Assembly (NCBI RefSeq): GCF_900184685.1
Contig: NZ_FXXL01000007.1
Location: forward strand, 1,612,001 to 1,676,000
Direction of reading: 5' to 3'
Length of the DNA stretch: 64,000 nucleotides
DNA from: Butyricimonas sp. Marseille-P3923
GTDB lineage: Bacteria; Bacteroidota; Bacteroidia; Bacteroidales; Marinifilaceae
Shown here: positions 18,231 to 27,784 of the stretch, piece by piece
How positions within the stretch are numbered: position 1 is the stretch's first letter
How the letters are laid out: each line of letters starts with the position of its first letter
The notes under the pieces: model-generated
The model's input: only the letters and a program-made list of their open reading frames with translations
Database searches by the model: none
What the model was told of the DNA's origin: nothing
Program-made: the position numbers and the translations under genes

Positions 18231-19649
18231 TCATTTTAATCTTGAAAAACGAGAAAAAGACGAACTCAAATATGGCATCCCGAAAATAAATAACAACATG
18301 CCTATTGTTGAAGGTGCAAATAAAAACGATAAAAAAGCCGTATATGCACCTCGTGGAGCCCAAAGTAACTGACTCATTACAATAAACAATAATGAACGAA
18401 TAAAAATATTAGAACGGAATCCCTTGGTCATCCAAGAAAATATCCAACCATAAATAAAAGAACCTATTACAATACCTATATAACCAAAATCATAATACAA
18501 CTCGGCAATATAACTGGACCCTGTACCCATACCATTTAAATACCTATTACCCAATACCGTATAACCTAAAGCATGTGTAAAACTATTACCATACAAAGCG
18601 TGTTCTATGGTATTTCCATTAAATACCTCTATCCCCAATAATCTTGCAGGAAGCCCGCTATGGAGAAATTCCAAACAATATAGTACGCCTCCCGGTATAC
18701 TTGCCTCCAACTCATAAGCCCTTTTTATCACATAACTTGTTACACCTTGTTCGTAAAAAAAGCCAAAAAAGACCTTCATAAACTGTAGATTATTTAAATT
18801 GCCTTCAAAACGCCAAATTTTAAAAAGACTGCCAGTAACAGCTATCAACGGAATAAATAAAAAAGCATAACGCATATATTTTTTATCAAACCACCTTTCT
18901 TTGGGGGCAATTCCCTGCATAAATACAACAAAAACAAACAAAATCAATAACCCCAACAATAATCCTGACCGCTGTCCACTTCCTAATGTTAATACGATAT
19001 ATAACAAATATGCCTTACATGGAGTCATGAACTCATTCTTTGATGGAAGTGTAGCCAAAAAAACACAAAAAGCAGCAGGTGTTATCAACTCTATTTTAGA
19101 AAATACATACAAAATAGGAGATTGAGCCAAGACTCCACTAAATTCTGTATAGAAACTATAATACCCACTTCTCGCCACGAAAAAAGCAATTATTAAATTA
19201 CAAACAATAGCAAACGGATAAGTTGCATGAAAAACGAGTTTACTATATTTCCGAATTTTCAATACATAGAAATCCGAAGATCTATTTGCAATACGAGAAG
19301 CGATAACTCCTTTAGACGAAAAAAAAGAATAAGCCCCCCAAACAGAAATCAAAGATAACCATACTGATAAATACATGTGAAAAGTTATCTCCTCTGAAAA
19401 ATATGAATCCCGATCATAGTTCAAATATTGTTCAAGGAACTCCCTCCCCAAAAGAAATACGAAAAACGTAATTCCAAAAGCAAAAAGTAATATTCTCCTT
19501 TCTAACTTAACATACGAATAAATCATCATATTAATCCAAGTCAAAATAAGGACAATAAACATATTATTAGCTAACACTAAATTTCCCCAAAAAAGCAAAA
19601 TCACATTAACCAATACAATTAAAAAAAAGTTCTTATTTACCTTTGCCAT
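18231..19649 (-). CDS. Wzy-type repeat-unit polymerase (predicted)
   Basis: 472 residues from the ATG giving MAKVNKNFFLIV; an ATG six codons earlier adds MYSYCF and is less likely. Many membrane helices are separated by one large loop (roughly residues 300-380, including RAYELEASIPGG and FNGNTIEHALYG). This is the usual plan of O-antigen/capsule polymerases, which are too divergent for motif proof. The LGSGQRSGLLLGLLILF and YDFGYIGIVIGSFIYGW stretches resemble oligosaccharide repeat unit polymerases. Its location between the glycosyltransferase and Wzx genes makes the assignment likely. AT-rich codon use fits horizontal acquisition. Confidence 0.78.
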   Translation of the reverse strand: MAKVNKNFFLIVLVNVILLFWGNLVLANNMFIVLILTWINMMIYSYVKLERRILLFAFGITFFVFLLGREFLEQYLNYDRDSYFSEEITFHMYLSVWLSLISVWGAYSFFSSKGVIASRIANRSSDFYVLKIRKYSKLVFHATYPFAIVCNLIIAFFVARSGYYSFYTEFSGVLAQSPILYVFSKIELITPAAFCVFLATLPSKNEFMTPCKAYLLYIVLTLGSGQRSGLLLGLLILFVFVVFMQGIAPKERWFDKKYMRYAFLFIPLIAVTGSLFKIWRFEGNLNNLQFMKVFFGFFYEQGVTSYVIKRAYELEASIPGGVLYCLEFLHSGLPARLLGIEVFNGNTIEHALYGNSFTHALGYTVLGNRYLNGMGTGSSYIAELYYDFGYIGIVIGSFIYGWIFSWMTKGFRSNIFIRSLLFIVMSQLLWAPRGAYTAFLSFLFAPSTIGMLLFIFGMPYLSSSFSRFSRLK

Positions 19650-19718
19650 AAAACAATAGCTATACAAAATAGGGAAGTAGACATATTTTTCTATCGCAAA
19701 TAATGTGCAATTCTAGAT

Positions 19719-20969
19719 TTATTGTACATTATTCAACAAACGCATAAAACTATTATAATTTTTATCTGCGCTATAATTCTTTTCCCAACTCAATCGGGCT
19801 CTATATCGATATTGTTGATAATTAGTTTCATTCATTTGTTTGAACTTCTCAATCCATTCGGCTAATTCTTGAGGTTCAAAATCACAAGGCAACAAAATCC
19901 CATTATATCCATTTTCAACAACTTCTTTAGTACCTCCCACATCTGTAGCAACGCAAGGAATTCCAAATGACATAGCCTCCATTATAGAAACAGGAATACC
20001 CTCCGAAGAACTAACATTAAGAAATAAATGATACGGTGTATCTTTATAAATTGATAACAACGCTTGATTATCTACATATCCATGAAATTTGTAATCAATA
20101 TTATCCGGCAACAGTTCTTTAACCAAATCTTCTATTTCATGCGCTAACGGACCGTCACCATAATGATCCCAATGTACACGGAACTTCTTAATCAGTGCCA
20201 AAGATCTCACTATAAGATCTATTCTCTTGATAGAAGAAATTGTAGAACAGCTCACAAGACGGATTTCATCTCTTGATTGTGGCAAAGCTGCCAAACCATG
20301 CTCCAAGGTACCAAGACGAGAAAGTACAATGTTCTCCTTATATGCAGGATATTTACTTACAAGGTAGTCAATTCCATTTTGAGCGATCATAATCGTCTTA
20401 TTAAGATTGGCCAACAAACACTCACGCAAAGGAATATAATGCTCTACATGTCTTTCTTCATATAAATCATATCCATGACCTCTTGACACCGTTTTATAAT
20501 TAGGCAATCTACGACGTAGTAGCAATCCAACGTATGGCTGATATTCAAAACGATATGAATACAACACGCCATCATCAAGATTATCCAAAATTCCTTCCTT
20601 TTTGAGCCACATTTTTATTTTCCCGACCTCATAATAAGAACGACTTAGGTAAACAAATAAAGATGCCATGCGTCTAAAAGAGATTCTTTTCTCCCGCCCT
20701 AATTTCCATAATTCTTTATAAAAATTCGCATCGCCTAAAACCCTAAACGAATTAAACAAATAAACATAATTAGATGCTTTCGCTACCGGTAATACCTTAA
20801 ATTTATCAGAAAATAACTCTCTCCGAACTTGCAAATCCTTTTTCCGTAACTGCAATGAACATATATAAATATGATCGAAATACCGCTCATAATACTTCAC
20901 CTCAGTTTCCAAATATGGTTCACCATTACCATAAGGGAAAAAATTGGTAAGCAAGATAAGATTTTTCAT
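19719..20969 (-). CDS. GT4-family glycosyltransferase
   Basis: 416 residues with a GT-B fold. N-terminal Rossmann half: LLTNFFPYGNGEPYLETEV, EERHVEHYIPL. C-terminal GT4 half: LVSCSTISSIKRIDLIVRSL, YGDGPLAHEIEDLV, FHGYVDNQALLSIY, and the donor-binding motif SSSEGIPVSIMEAMSFGIPC. It should add a sugar to the lipid-linked intermediate on the cytoplasmic face. It is the only conventional glycosyltransferase in the operon, which suggests a short (possibly two-sugar) repeat unit. Its start overlaps the end of the upstream ATP-grasp gene by four bases (ATGA), indicating coupled translation. Confidence 0.92.
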   Translation of the reverse strand: MKNLILLTNFFPYGNGEPYLETEVKYYERYFDHIYICSLQLRKKDLQVRRELFSDKFKVLPVAKASNYVYLFNSFRVLGDANFYKELWKLGREKRISFRRMASLFVYLSRSYYEVGKIKMWLKKEGILDNLDDGVLYSYRFEYQPYVGLLLRRRLPNYKTVSRGHGYDLYEERHVEHYIPLRECLLANLNKTIMIAQNGIDYLVSKYPAYKENIVLSRLGTLEHGLAALPQSRDEIRLVSCSTISSIKRIDLIVRSLALIKKFRVHWDHYGDGPLAHEIEDLVKELLPDNIDYKFHGYVDNQALLSIYKDTPYHLFLNVSSSEGIPVSIMEAMSFGIPCVATDVGGTKEVVENGYNGILLPCDFEPQELAEWIEKFKQMNETNYQQYRYRARLSWEKNYSADKNYNSFMRLLNNVQ

Positions 20970-22171
20970 TTTAGCTTTATTTTAATTTTAGATACTACTG
21001 TTTCCATTTGCTCCTCGCACTTTTTTACACTTTCTCCTTCCACCACTATTTGAGCCAAACAATGGCTAGAATTAACAAATTTCCTCACCTCACTTCCGGG
21101 GTGTACAAAGAAAGTTAAATCATAAATACAAGACTCCTTTTTACCTACATAGCATATATCTTCTAAAACACCTCCCCTATCCGGAGAAATAAGCATTTTT
21201 GCCAAACCTGCCTTGCCTTTTTTACGTTCATTCCATACTTCTTTCGGGTCGATTCCTAAAGCAGCTGCGATCGCCATTTTGTAATAATTCAACCCGTAAT
21301 TAATACTTACAAGTTCAGGCAAACAATTGGCCCCGATTCTTCCCGTCAACTCCAACACATACACGACACCGTTTTCTTCTATAAAATCGATATTAACTGC
21401 ACAATTATTAAGCCCTATCGCTTTTATTGCCTTTTCTGCCTCTTTCGTTATTTTTTCACGTAACACATCCGTGCATTCATAAGGAACATAATGCCCTACC
21501 GGGACTGCCGTATCTGCCTGATAAAGTACATCTCCATGAGGCATGACAAAAAGAATTTCATTATTCCAGACAAAAGCCTGTGCCCCCAATTCACGCCCCT
21601 GCAAGAATTTCTCGACAAGCACATAATTAACCCTCGTGGCACTCATCGCTTTATGAAACCCGTCCAAAGCCTCCTCTTCATTAATCGCCTTGTAGATACC
21701 TTGACTACCCGCCAAATCGGTCGCCTTAATAATCACGGGATACCCCCCGAGCTGATTTACGGCATCTAATAACGCCTCCTCCGAGCTGATTTGTTTAAAT
21801 GGAGCTGTATTTACACCACATTCTCTAAACTGGGACTTCATCTTCGATTTATCATTACAAAGCTCCGCCACTCCCTCCGAATATCCTGGTAATGAGCGTG
21901 TATCGCACAACCGTCCAAGAGCTTTCAAGCCACGATCCAGGCAGCAAGTTGCCACACCGTCAAATCGTAAACCGGCAGTCCTACTCTCTACCTCATCCGG
22001 ATCAAGAATATTCATATAACATACCTCATCTGCCAACGGGATGCAAGGAGGATTATTGTTCGGCATTGTCCCCGCAATACTAACCACCCCCATTTCACGT
22101 GCCGCTTTATACAACCCTATTTGGCCGCGTCCGGCACCCAATATAAGCAAACGTTTTCCTTTCGCGTTCAT
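20966..22171 (-). CDS. ATP-grasp ligase (carbamoyl-phosphate-synthase-like)
   Basis: 401 residues. N-terminal PreATP-grasp Rossmann part (RLLILGAGRGQIGLYKAAR), then the ATP-grasp fold: KSQFRECGVNTAPF, GYPVIIKATDLAGSQGIYKA (phosphate-binding loop with Lys), YVLVEKFLQGRELGAQAFVW, and the metal-binding end FIEENGVVYVLELTGRIGAN. ATP-grasp enzymes join a carboxylate to an amine or thiol through an acyl-phosphate. In this operon it probably decorates a sugar or precursor with an amino acid or similar acid, but the substrate is unknown. It overlaps the phosphoglycosyl transferase gene by one base and the GT4 gene by four. Confidence 0.88.
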   Translation of the reverse strand: MNAKGKRLLILGAGRGQIGLYKAAREMGVVSIAGTMPNNNPPCIPLADEVCYMNILDPDEVESRTAGLRFDGVATCCLDRGLKALGRLCDTRSLPGYSEGVAELCNDKSKMKSQFRECGVNTAPFKQISSEEALLDAVNQLGGYPVIIKATDLAGSQGIYKAINEEEALDGFHKAMSATRVNYVLVEKFLQGRELGAQAFVWNNEILFVMPHGDVLYQADTAVPVGHYVPYECTDVLREKITKEAEKAIKAIGLNNCAVNIDFIEENGVVYVLELTGRIGANCLPELVSINYGLNYYKMAIAAALGIDPKEVWNERKKGKAGLAKMLISPDRGGVLEDICYVGKKESCIYDLTFFVHPGSEVRKFVNSSHCLAQIVVEGESVKKCEEQMETVVSKIKIKLK

Positions 22172-22770
22172 TATTCATTCTCTTTATTATATATGTTTTC
22201 ACGAAAAACAACCGTGTTTATAGTTGCAAAAATTATTTTAACATCCCCCAAGAAAGTCACATTACGGGCATACAAAGCATCCTTCTCCAATTTATCCTCG
22301 TTAGAAATAGAATTGCGGAAATAAGCCTGTGAATAGCCTGTAATTCCTGGACGCACTTCTAATCGTACTTTCCGTTTTTCATCATATTCTTCCAGTGGTC
22401 GGTCCGTGGTGATAGGCCTTGGCCCGATAATACTCATATCCCCCGTCAGCACATTGATAAACTGAGGTAACTCATCAATGGATGTTTTACGCATAAACTT
22501 TCCGATTTTAGTTATACGCGGATCATCCGGTGAATTATAAGTTGAATTGTCTTTATTGCGAATATCCGGAGCATTTACCACCATGGAACGCAATTTATAC
22601 ATGCTGAATATTTTCCCGTGACGTCCCCTGCGCTTGGCCAAATAAAATACACTTCCTCTGTCTTCTATATAAATAAAAGGAGCAACGATTAATATCACCA
22701 GCAACACGAACGGCAACGCACACAACGAAATCAGGATGTCTAATAGACGTTTAAAAAATTTATTATACAT
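22171..22770 (-). CDS. PglC-type initiating phosphoglycosyl transferase
   Basis: 199 residues, the short monotopic form (PglC/PglB-like) rather than the long WcaJ form. One N-terminal membrane re-entrant helix (FFKRLLDILISLCALPFVLL) is followed by the bacterial sugar transferase domain: DRGSVFYLAKRRGRHGKIF, MYKLRSM, TSIDELPQFINVLTGDMSI (catalytic Asp-Glu), IGPRP and VRPGITGYSQAYFR. It transfers a phospho-sugar from a UDP-sugar to undecaprenyl phosphate and so begins the repeat unit. PglC proteins often prefer UDP-diacetylbacillosamine or similar diamino-dideoxy sugars, which fits the dehydratase and aminotransferase of this operon; the preference itself is inferred. Confidence 0.93.
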   Translation of the reverse strand: MYNKFFKRLLDILISLCALPFVLLVILIVAPFIYIEDRGSVFYLAKRRGRHGKIFSMYKLRSMVVNAPDIRNKDNSTYNSPDDPRITKIGKFMRKTSIDELPQFINVLTGDMSIIGPRPITTDRPLEEYDEKRKVRLEVRPGITGYSQAYFRNSISNEDKLEKDALYARNVTFLGDVKIIFATINTVVFRENIYNKENE

Positions 22771-22776
22771 GATTAT

Positions 22777-23967
22777 CTACATGATTTCAAAATGAATCTT
22801 CTTTATAGCCTCCTCACACGCCGCCATGACTTCATCACTCGTATTACCTTGAACGACAACATACGCGACCCGATCCAAACCATTACGCATCTCCGGTACA
22901 ATCTCTCCAATATGTTTCAATAAACCCACTTCAAAAACCCCATTCACGGCTTCCGCCTCTGTTATCCCTGACACAGATTTTAATCTCCCGGGTTGAGGTT
23001 GCAAGAAACGTACAGCAGAACATTTTGCATACTTTTTCTCTATATCAGGAACTTCACCCATAGCACATTTGATGTTAGCCGTAACCATATCCACCCCGGT
23101 TGATAACGGTACAAGATGAGTCGTTATAAAACCACCTCCTAACCGTGCCCCAATTTCCACTATTTTGGGACCTTGCACGGTATATTTTATCTCTGTATGC
23201 GAAGGTCCACTATTTATTCCCAACGCCTCCACGCCCATTTTTGCGACACGTGCTATATCTTTCAACTTTACAACATCATACCGAGAGGGTTGCGTGTGCC
23301 CCATCTCCACAAAATAGGGCTGCCCGGAAGTAATTTTATCCGTGATTTGTATAATATTACAAACCCCGCAAACACTTATACTTTCCACGCTGAACTCATC
23401 ACCTTCCATATATTCCTCCAAAAGGATTCTGCCATCCCGGCTATATTGTTTACTATAAGCGTAGGCCTCCTTCAAATTTTCTATCGAAAAATCAGTAACC
23501 AGCTTAATTCCCCTGTTACCGGAATTATCTGCCGGTTTCACGACAAATTTTTCCACAAAACTCTTGGAGGCATCATAAAATTCTTCCCACTCGCGAACGA
23601 TATAAAATTCAGGAATTGGTACTCCGTGTTTTTTCAAACACATCCTCATTTCTGCTTTATTTGTCGCATTCAATGCTGTCCGGGGTGTGATACCGGGTAA
23701 GTTCAAATCTTCACAAACGGCCGCCACGGTCTGCATCGGCATATCTGAAGCAAGCGTCATGATACCATCTACACGGTATTCACGAGCAGCCTCCACAATC
23801 TTGGGTGTATCTATCGTACTAATTTGTAATCTCGTAATTCCCTCTTCTTTAAACCCCACGGCATCTGGATTCATATCTACAACAATCACATCCAAACCCA
23901 TTTCTTTTGCTTTTTTTATAGCAGGAAGCTGGAGGATACTTGCCCCCAAAATCATTATTTTTTTCAT
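22777..23967 (-). CDS. second ATP-grasp ligase of the polysaccharide operon
   Basis: 396 residues with the PurT/carbamoyl-phosphate-synthase-type layout. MKKIMILGASILQLPAIKKA is a Rossmann PreATP-grasp; CLKKHGVPIPEFYIV, FVVKPADNSGNRGIKLV (ATP loop), ILLEEYMEGDEFSVESISV and GPKIVEIGARLGGGFITTHL (metal ligands) complete the ATP-grasp domain. It is distantly related to the ATP-grasp encoded at 20966-22171, and the two flank the phosphoglycosyl transferase gene with gaps of 6 and -1 bases. That arrangement suggests both act on the same lipid- or nucleotide-linked sugar, or make an acyl precursor. The substrate is unknown. Confidence 0.88.
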   Translation of the reverse strand: MKKIMILGASILQLPAIKKAKEMGLDVIVVDMNPDAVGFKEEGITRLQISTIDTPKIVEAAREYRVDGIMTLASDMPMQTVAAVCEDLNLPGITPRTALNATNKAEMRMCLKKHGVPIPEFYIVREWEEFYDASKSFVEKFVVKPADNSGNRGIKLVTDFSIENLKEAYAYSKQYSRDGRILLEEYMEGDEFSVESISVCGVCNIIQITDKITSGQPYFVEMGHTQPSRYDVVKLKDIARVAKMGVEALGINSGPSHTEIKYTVQGPKIVEIGARLGGGFITTHLVPLSTGVDMVTANIKCAMGEVPDIEKKYAKCSAVRFLQPQPGRLKSVSGITEAEAVNGVFEVGLLKHIGEIVPEMRNGLDRVAYVVVQGNTSDEVMAACEEAIKKIHFEIM

Positions 23968-24000
23968 CTAAGGCAATAATAAAATGCATCAATCTCAAGC

Positions 24001-26451
24001 TCACAATTTCTTTTTCTTATTCTCAGCCTCAAAACCATACCCGTAGCCATAACCATAGCCATAATGTTTTCCATAGCCATAACCGTATTTCTTACCATAA
24101 CCGTAGCCATAGGTGTTCTTGCGCTTGCTTAAGTCGATTCCGTTGATCACAACCGCCAACTTATCGAATTTATGATCGTCCTTAAGAACATTGATGTAGC
24201 AGAAAGCGGCTTTGGGGGTCACATCCGCACGGCAAACATAAACGCACATATCGGCTACACGGCTTATTATAGCCGTATCTGTTACCATTCCAATCGGAGC
24301 CGTATCTAATAACACGTAATCATAACGGGCTTTCAATTGTTCTATCGCCTTCTCTAATGCATCACGGGCTACCAACTCCGTCGGGTTCGGGGGAATTGTT
24401 CCACCTAAAAGAATATCCACGTTCGGGTGAATGCCGGAGGACCGCACGAGCCCGAAAAGATCGGTGTCTTCCGGGTTCATCAAGTAATTGGAGATTCCTT
24501 CCCTCTTGCTCGACAGCCCGAACACTTTGTTCAAGCCGGGCTTACGGATGTCCATACCAACCACTATCACTTTCTTTCCCAAAAAAGCCAAGCTGACAGC
24601 AAGATTTCCGGTCACAAAAGATTTTCCCTCGCCGGGCTGCGTGGAGGAGAAAAGTATGACCTTCTGGTTTTTCTGTAGCATAAAGAGCAGATTGGTTCGC
24701 AATCCCCGGAAGGTCTCCTCCATCATGTCGTTCTTATTCTCGCGTACCACGATAGCACCTTTATCTGATGACTTATGAGGGCTTAACGGTAATTCTCCCA
24801 AAATAGGAACATTCGTCAATTGCTCTACATCACCCCGGTTCTCAATCTTATATTTCAATAATTCCACGATAAAGATGATTCCCACCGGAACAATCATGCC
24901 GACCACCAAAGCTGCCAATAAAAAAACGAGCTTCCTCGGGGCTACCGGCTCCTTGCCGGGTAAGGGCTCCTCTACAATACGACCATTATTAGCCGTGGAT
25001 GCCAACGTGATCGCATTCTCTTCTCGCTTCTGCAACAGCATGATATATAGAGTTGCCTTGATTTCCTGTTGGCGGGAAATCGTCATAAACTCTTTCTCCT
25101 GCTTGGGCGTGTCGCTGATCCGGCTCTCGAATTTACTCGCTTGACGCTCTATATCTTTTTGAGCAATTTGCAATCCTTGCAAAACACTATTCACTGTTGT
25201 TTCCACGCTACGCCTCATCGCCTCGATTCCCGTATTCATGTTTATCACTGCCGGGTTGGTTTCCGAAGAGGTACGCAACAAACGTTTACGCTCGACGATC
25301 ATCGTGTTGTATTGCTCAATCACCCTAGCCAGATTTTGATCTTGCAACCCCACGTTTGCAGGAATGACCTCTTCTTGGTTGACCGGATCGTTGATATAGG
25401 TACGCAGATATTGAACCAAACGGATTTGCGTGGCGTTCTCCACACGTTGTTGCTCATACTTGGAACTCTCTTGCAAAGCCAAACGGGCATCATTTGTCAA
25501 ATCAGTCAGACCGGACCGTTGCTTGAAATCCGCGAGCTCGCTCTCCGCCGCACCCAACTCATGGTTAATGATACCGATGCGTTCCTCGATAAACTCGGCG
25601 GTTTTCTGGGCTACCTCATTTTTCTCGTCGTTTGCGTCTTGATTATAAAACGCCACCAAACGGTTAACAAAATCCACTCCCCGTTCCTTCACCGTATTCT
25701 TCACGCTGATCTTTGCAATGGTCGTGGTCTGGGAAGAGGCACTCACACTCAAATCTTTCATATACTCCTCAGCGGTCTCTATCGGAGTGTTTATAGTCGC
25801 ACGTAAAGCGATTTCCTCTTCTTCCATACACGAGGTATCACCTCGCGTAAAGCTTAAAACGCCCACGGGTGTCGGCAACACCGCCGGCAATTGGTCAAAT
25901 GCCTGCACCATCTCTTGATCTTCCCCGTCTTGCACATATTCAGCCTTAACAGACAATTTCCCTGCTTTCGTAAAGGCGAGTTCCAACTTTATCGGTTCCT
26001 CCAGTTTAGAAGCTTCTTCCGGTGTCATATAAATCCGCACCGGAGTGTTCTTATAAAGAGGAATCGCGTAACCGAACGCTCGCTTTTTCGCTACACGAAT
26101 ATTTAAATTCAAGTCATTCACGACTTTTTTTATCAAAGTACGGGATTTCAAGATCTCCACCTCGTTATCAAAATTATTTGTCATGGAAAACATGCCCAAA
26201 TCTTGAATAGCCGCTAATGGATTGTTACCCGAACCACTTCGCTTATCCTCCTCCTTTATCAACACGGAACTGGAAATATTATACACAGGCGTTTGATAAC
26301 GCAGAAACAGGTAAGTAGCGATACAACATATCAATATACTAGCAACAAACCAACGCCAATAAAAAAGGTATTTGAATAAAAGAGCGAGAAAATCAATCTC
26401 TTGTTCCTCATTCTCCAAGCTCCTATTACTATTTATCTGTTCGTCTACCAT
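24001..26451 (-). CDS. Wzc-type polysaccharide co-polymerase / BY-family tyrosine kinase
   Basis: 816 residues. Wzz domain with the first membrane helix near residues 30-50 (WRWFVASILICCIATYLFL), a long coiled-coil periplasmic region, a second helix (LVFLLAALVVGMIVPVGIIF), then the cytoplasmic BY-kinase domain: Walker A STQPGEGKSF (near residue 605), Walker A' VVGMDIRKPGL, Walker B YVLLDTAPIG. The C-terminal 45 residues are a Tyr-Gly-rich tail (GYGYGKKYGYGYG then KHYGYGYGYGYG) ending in KKKKL, the expected autophosphorylation cluster. It controls chain length and export together with Wza, encoded 30 bases upstream. The tail is encoded by imperfect 6-nt repeats that could vary in length. Confidence 0.94.
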   Translation of the reverse strand: MVDEQINSNRSLENEEQEIDFLALLFKYLFYWRWFVASILICCIATYLFLRYQTPVYNISSSVLIKEEDKRSGSGNNPLAAIQDLGMFSMTNNFDNEVEILKSRTLIKKVVNDLNLNIRVAKKRAFGYAIPLYKNTPVRIYMTPEEASKLEEPIKLELAFTKAGKLSVKAEYVQDGEDQEMVQAFDQLPAVLPTPVGVLSFTRGDTSCMEEEEIALRATINTPIETAEEYMKDLSVSASSQTTTIAKISVKNTVKERGVDFVNRLVAFYNQDANDEKNEVAQKTAEFIEERIGIINHELGAAESELADFKQRSGLTDLTNDARLALQESSKYEQQRVENATQIRLVQYLRTYINDPVNQEEVIPANVGLQDQNLARVIEQYNTMIVERKRLLRTSSETNPAVINMNTGIEAMRRSVETTVNSVLQGLQIAQKDIERQASKFESRISDTPKQEKEFMTISRQQEIKATLYIMLLQKREENAITLASTANNGRIVEEPLPGKEPVAPRKLVFLLAALVVGMIVPVGIIFIVELLKYKIENRGDVEQLTNVPILGELPLSPHKSSDKGAIVVRENKNDMMEETFRGLRTNLLFMLQKNQKVILFSSTQPGEGKSFVTGNLAVSLAFLGKKVIVVGMDIRKPGLNKVFGLSSKREGISNYLMNPEDTDLFGLVRSSGIHPNVDILLGGTIPPNPTELVARDALEKAIEQLKARYDYVLLDTAPIGMVTDTAIISRVADMCVYVCRADVTPKAAFCYINVLKDDHKFDKLAVVINGIDLSKRKNTYGYGYGKKYGYGYGKHYGYGYGYGYGFEAENKKKKL

Positions 26452-26481
26452 CTCTCCTAATTTTCAATTCTCAATTTTCAA

Positions 26482-27279
26482 TTATTTAAGTATGTTCACT
26501 AATAAACCGGCGATAGATACCAGAATCGATATAGAACTCACCCAAAGAGTCGTGCTGTTACCGATATCGGAGTTCTTTGCCTTTGTTTTGTTCGGGGTCA
26601 CGTAAATAATATCGTTCTGCTTCAAGTAATAATACGGGGAAGTCACGATTCCGGCACTGTTTAAATTCAGGTTGATGATCTTACGCTTGCCGTTCACATC
26701 CTCACGGATTAGCTTCACGTTATCGCGGACGCCATAAATCGTCATATCACCCGCCATAGCCAAAGCCTCCAGCACGTTCACCTTCTCGTTGCCGATCGTG
26801 AAGCTACCCGGACGGGCTACCTCTCCCAATACCGAGATCTTGTAATTAGCCATACGAACCGTAACGATCGGGGATTCCTTCAAATAAGGTTTCAAACGCT
26901 CGCGAATCAAATCCTCGGCCTCGTTCTTTGTAAGACCACCCACCGCCAAGCGACCGATAACAGGGAAATCAATCTCGCCCTTGTTATTCACCAAGTATTG
27001 CTGCATGGTCGGTTGCGTAGTCGTACTGATATTTGTCAAAGCCGCATTGAGCGGAGTCTGCACCGTCAAGTTGAACGGAGTCGCGGCCTTCGGGTCTGTC
27101 GTATTGACCGTGATACACAACAAGTCTTTCGGCATGATCTTCGCGTCATACAAAGGAAGTGTCTCCTTAAAATCGTTCACAGCCTCCGGATTTTTGAGGT
27201 AAGGTACATTCTTGTAAGAGGTGCAACTCGCTACCCACAGAGGTAAAGCCAATAAAAGTAGTAATCTTTTGATTTTCAT
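26482..27279 (-). CDS. Wza-type outer-membrane polysaccharide export protein
   Basis: 265 residues, shorter than E. coli Wza. Lipoprotein signal with lipobox VASC (LPLWVASCTSYKNVPYL). Poly_export/PES domain: DLLCITVNTTDPKAATPF, YLVNNKGEIDFPVIGRLAVG, LTKNEAEDLIRERLKPYL. SLBB domain: YKISVLGEVARPGSFTIGN, VNVLEALAMAGDMTIYG. The C-terminus ends in a hydrophobic helix (LWVSSISILVSIAGLLVNIL), unusual for E. coli Wza but common in Bacteroidota versions. It forms the export channel with Wzc. The order wza-wzc is conserved, with a 30-base gap. Confidence 0.94.
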   Translation of the reverse strand: MKIKRLLLLLALPLWVASCTSYKNVPYLKNPEAVNDFKETLPLYDAKIMPKDLLCITVNTTDPKAATPFNLTVQTPLNAALTNISTTTQPTMQQYLVNNKGEIDFPVIGRLAVGGLTKNEAEDLIRERLKPYLKESPIVTVRMANYKISVLGEVARPGSFTIGNEKVNVLEALAMAGDMTIYGVRDNVKLIREDVNGKRKIINLNLNSAGIVTSPYYYLKQNDIIYVTPNKTKAKNSDIGNSTTLWVSSISILVSIAGLLVNILK

Positions 27280-27326
27280 ATTATTTTGTTATCATTTTTA
27301 TTTCATTGAACACAGATGACGCGGAT

Positions 27327-27755
27327 TTAACGAAACAAACGAGAGAAAAGACCTTTCGATTTCTTCGGTTCGTATTCCGACTCGTATTCGCGCATCAAAT
27401 CCTCATAGGAAAGTTTTTTGCTCACCATCTCGTAGATCATACCCCAATCCGGGAGACCGCCAAGATTACGATCATCAATAAAGATGTCTACTTTCAACTT
27501 GCGGGAGAAATGGTTGTTTTGCTCTTTCTCCTCCTCCGGATAATCACGGTTCACGGCGTAAAACTCCAAGCCGCGATCACGGCAGAAGGCAACAGCCTCA
27601 TCCAAAAGCTTGCCCTCGCGTACACTCCATAAGATTAACTTATGGTGTTCCGATTGTAACTTTTTTAATGTCTCTATGGCGAAAGGAAGCTCCTTACCGA
27701 TTGCCGGATATTTATGCTCGACGATCGTACCGTCGAAATCCACAGCTATTATCAT
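27327..27755 (-). CDS. small HAD-superfamily hydrolase
   Basis: 142 residues. HAD motif I is AVDFDGTIVE at the very N-terminus; motif II is probably LILWSVREG; motif III/IV is DIFIDDRNLGG. There is no cap domain of note, so it is a small stand-alone HAD protein of the type annotated across Bacteroidota as hydrolase/phosphatase. Its role in the operon is unclear: a sugar-phosphate phosphatase step is plausible, but the same protein type occurs outside capsule loci. The C-terminus is highly charged (YESEYEPKKSKG). It lies between the dehydratase and wza genes with gaps of about 30-50 bases. Confidence 0.82.
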   Translation of the reverse strand: MIIAVDFDGTIVEHKYPAIGKELPFAIETLKKLQSEHHKLILWSVREGKLLDEAVAFCRDRGLEFYAVNRDYPEEEKEQNNHFSRKLKVDIFIDDRNLGGLPDWGMIYEMVSKKLSYEDLMREYESEYEPKKSKGLFSRLFR

Positions 27756-27784
27756 CTCTTAATTTTTCAATTTTCAACTCTCGT

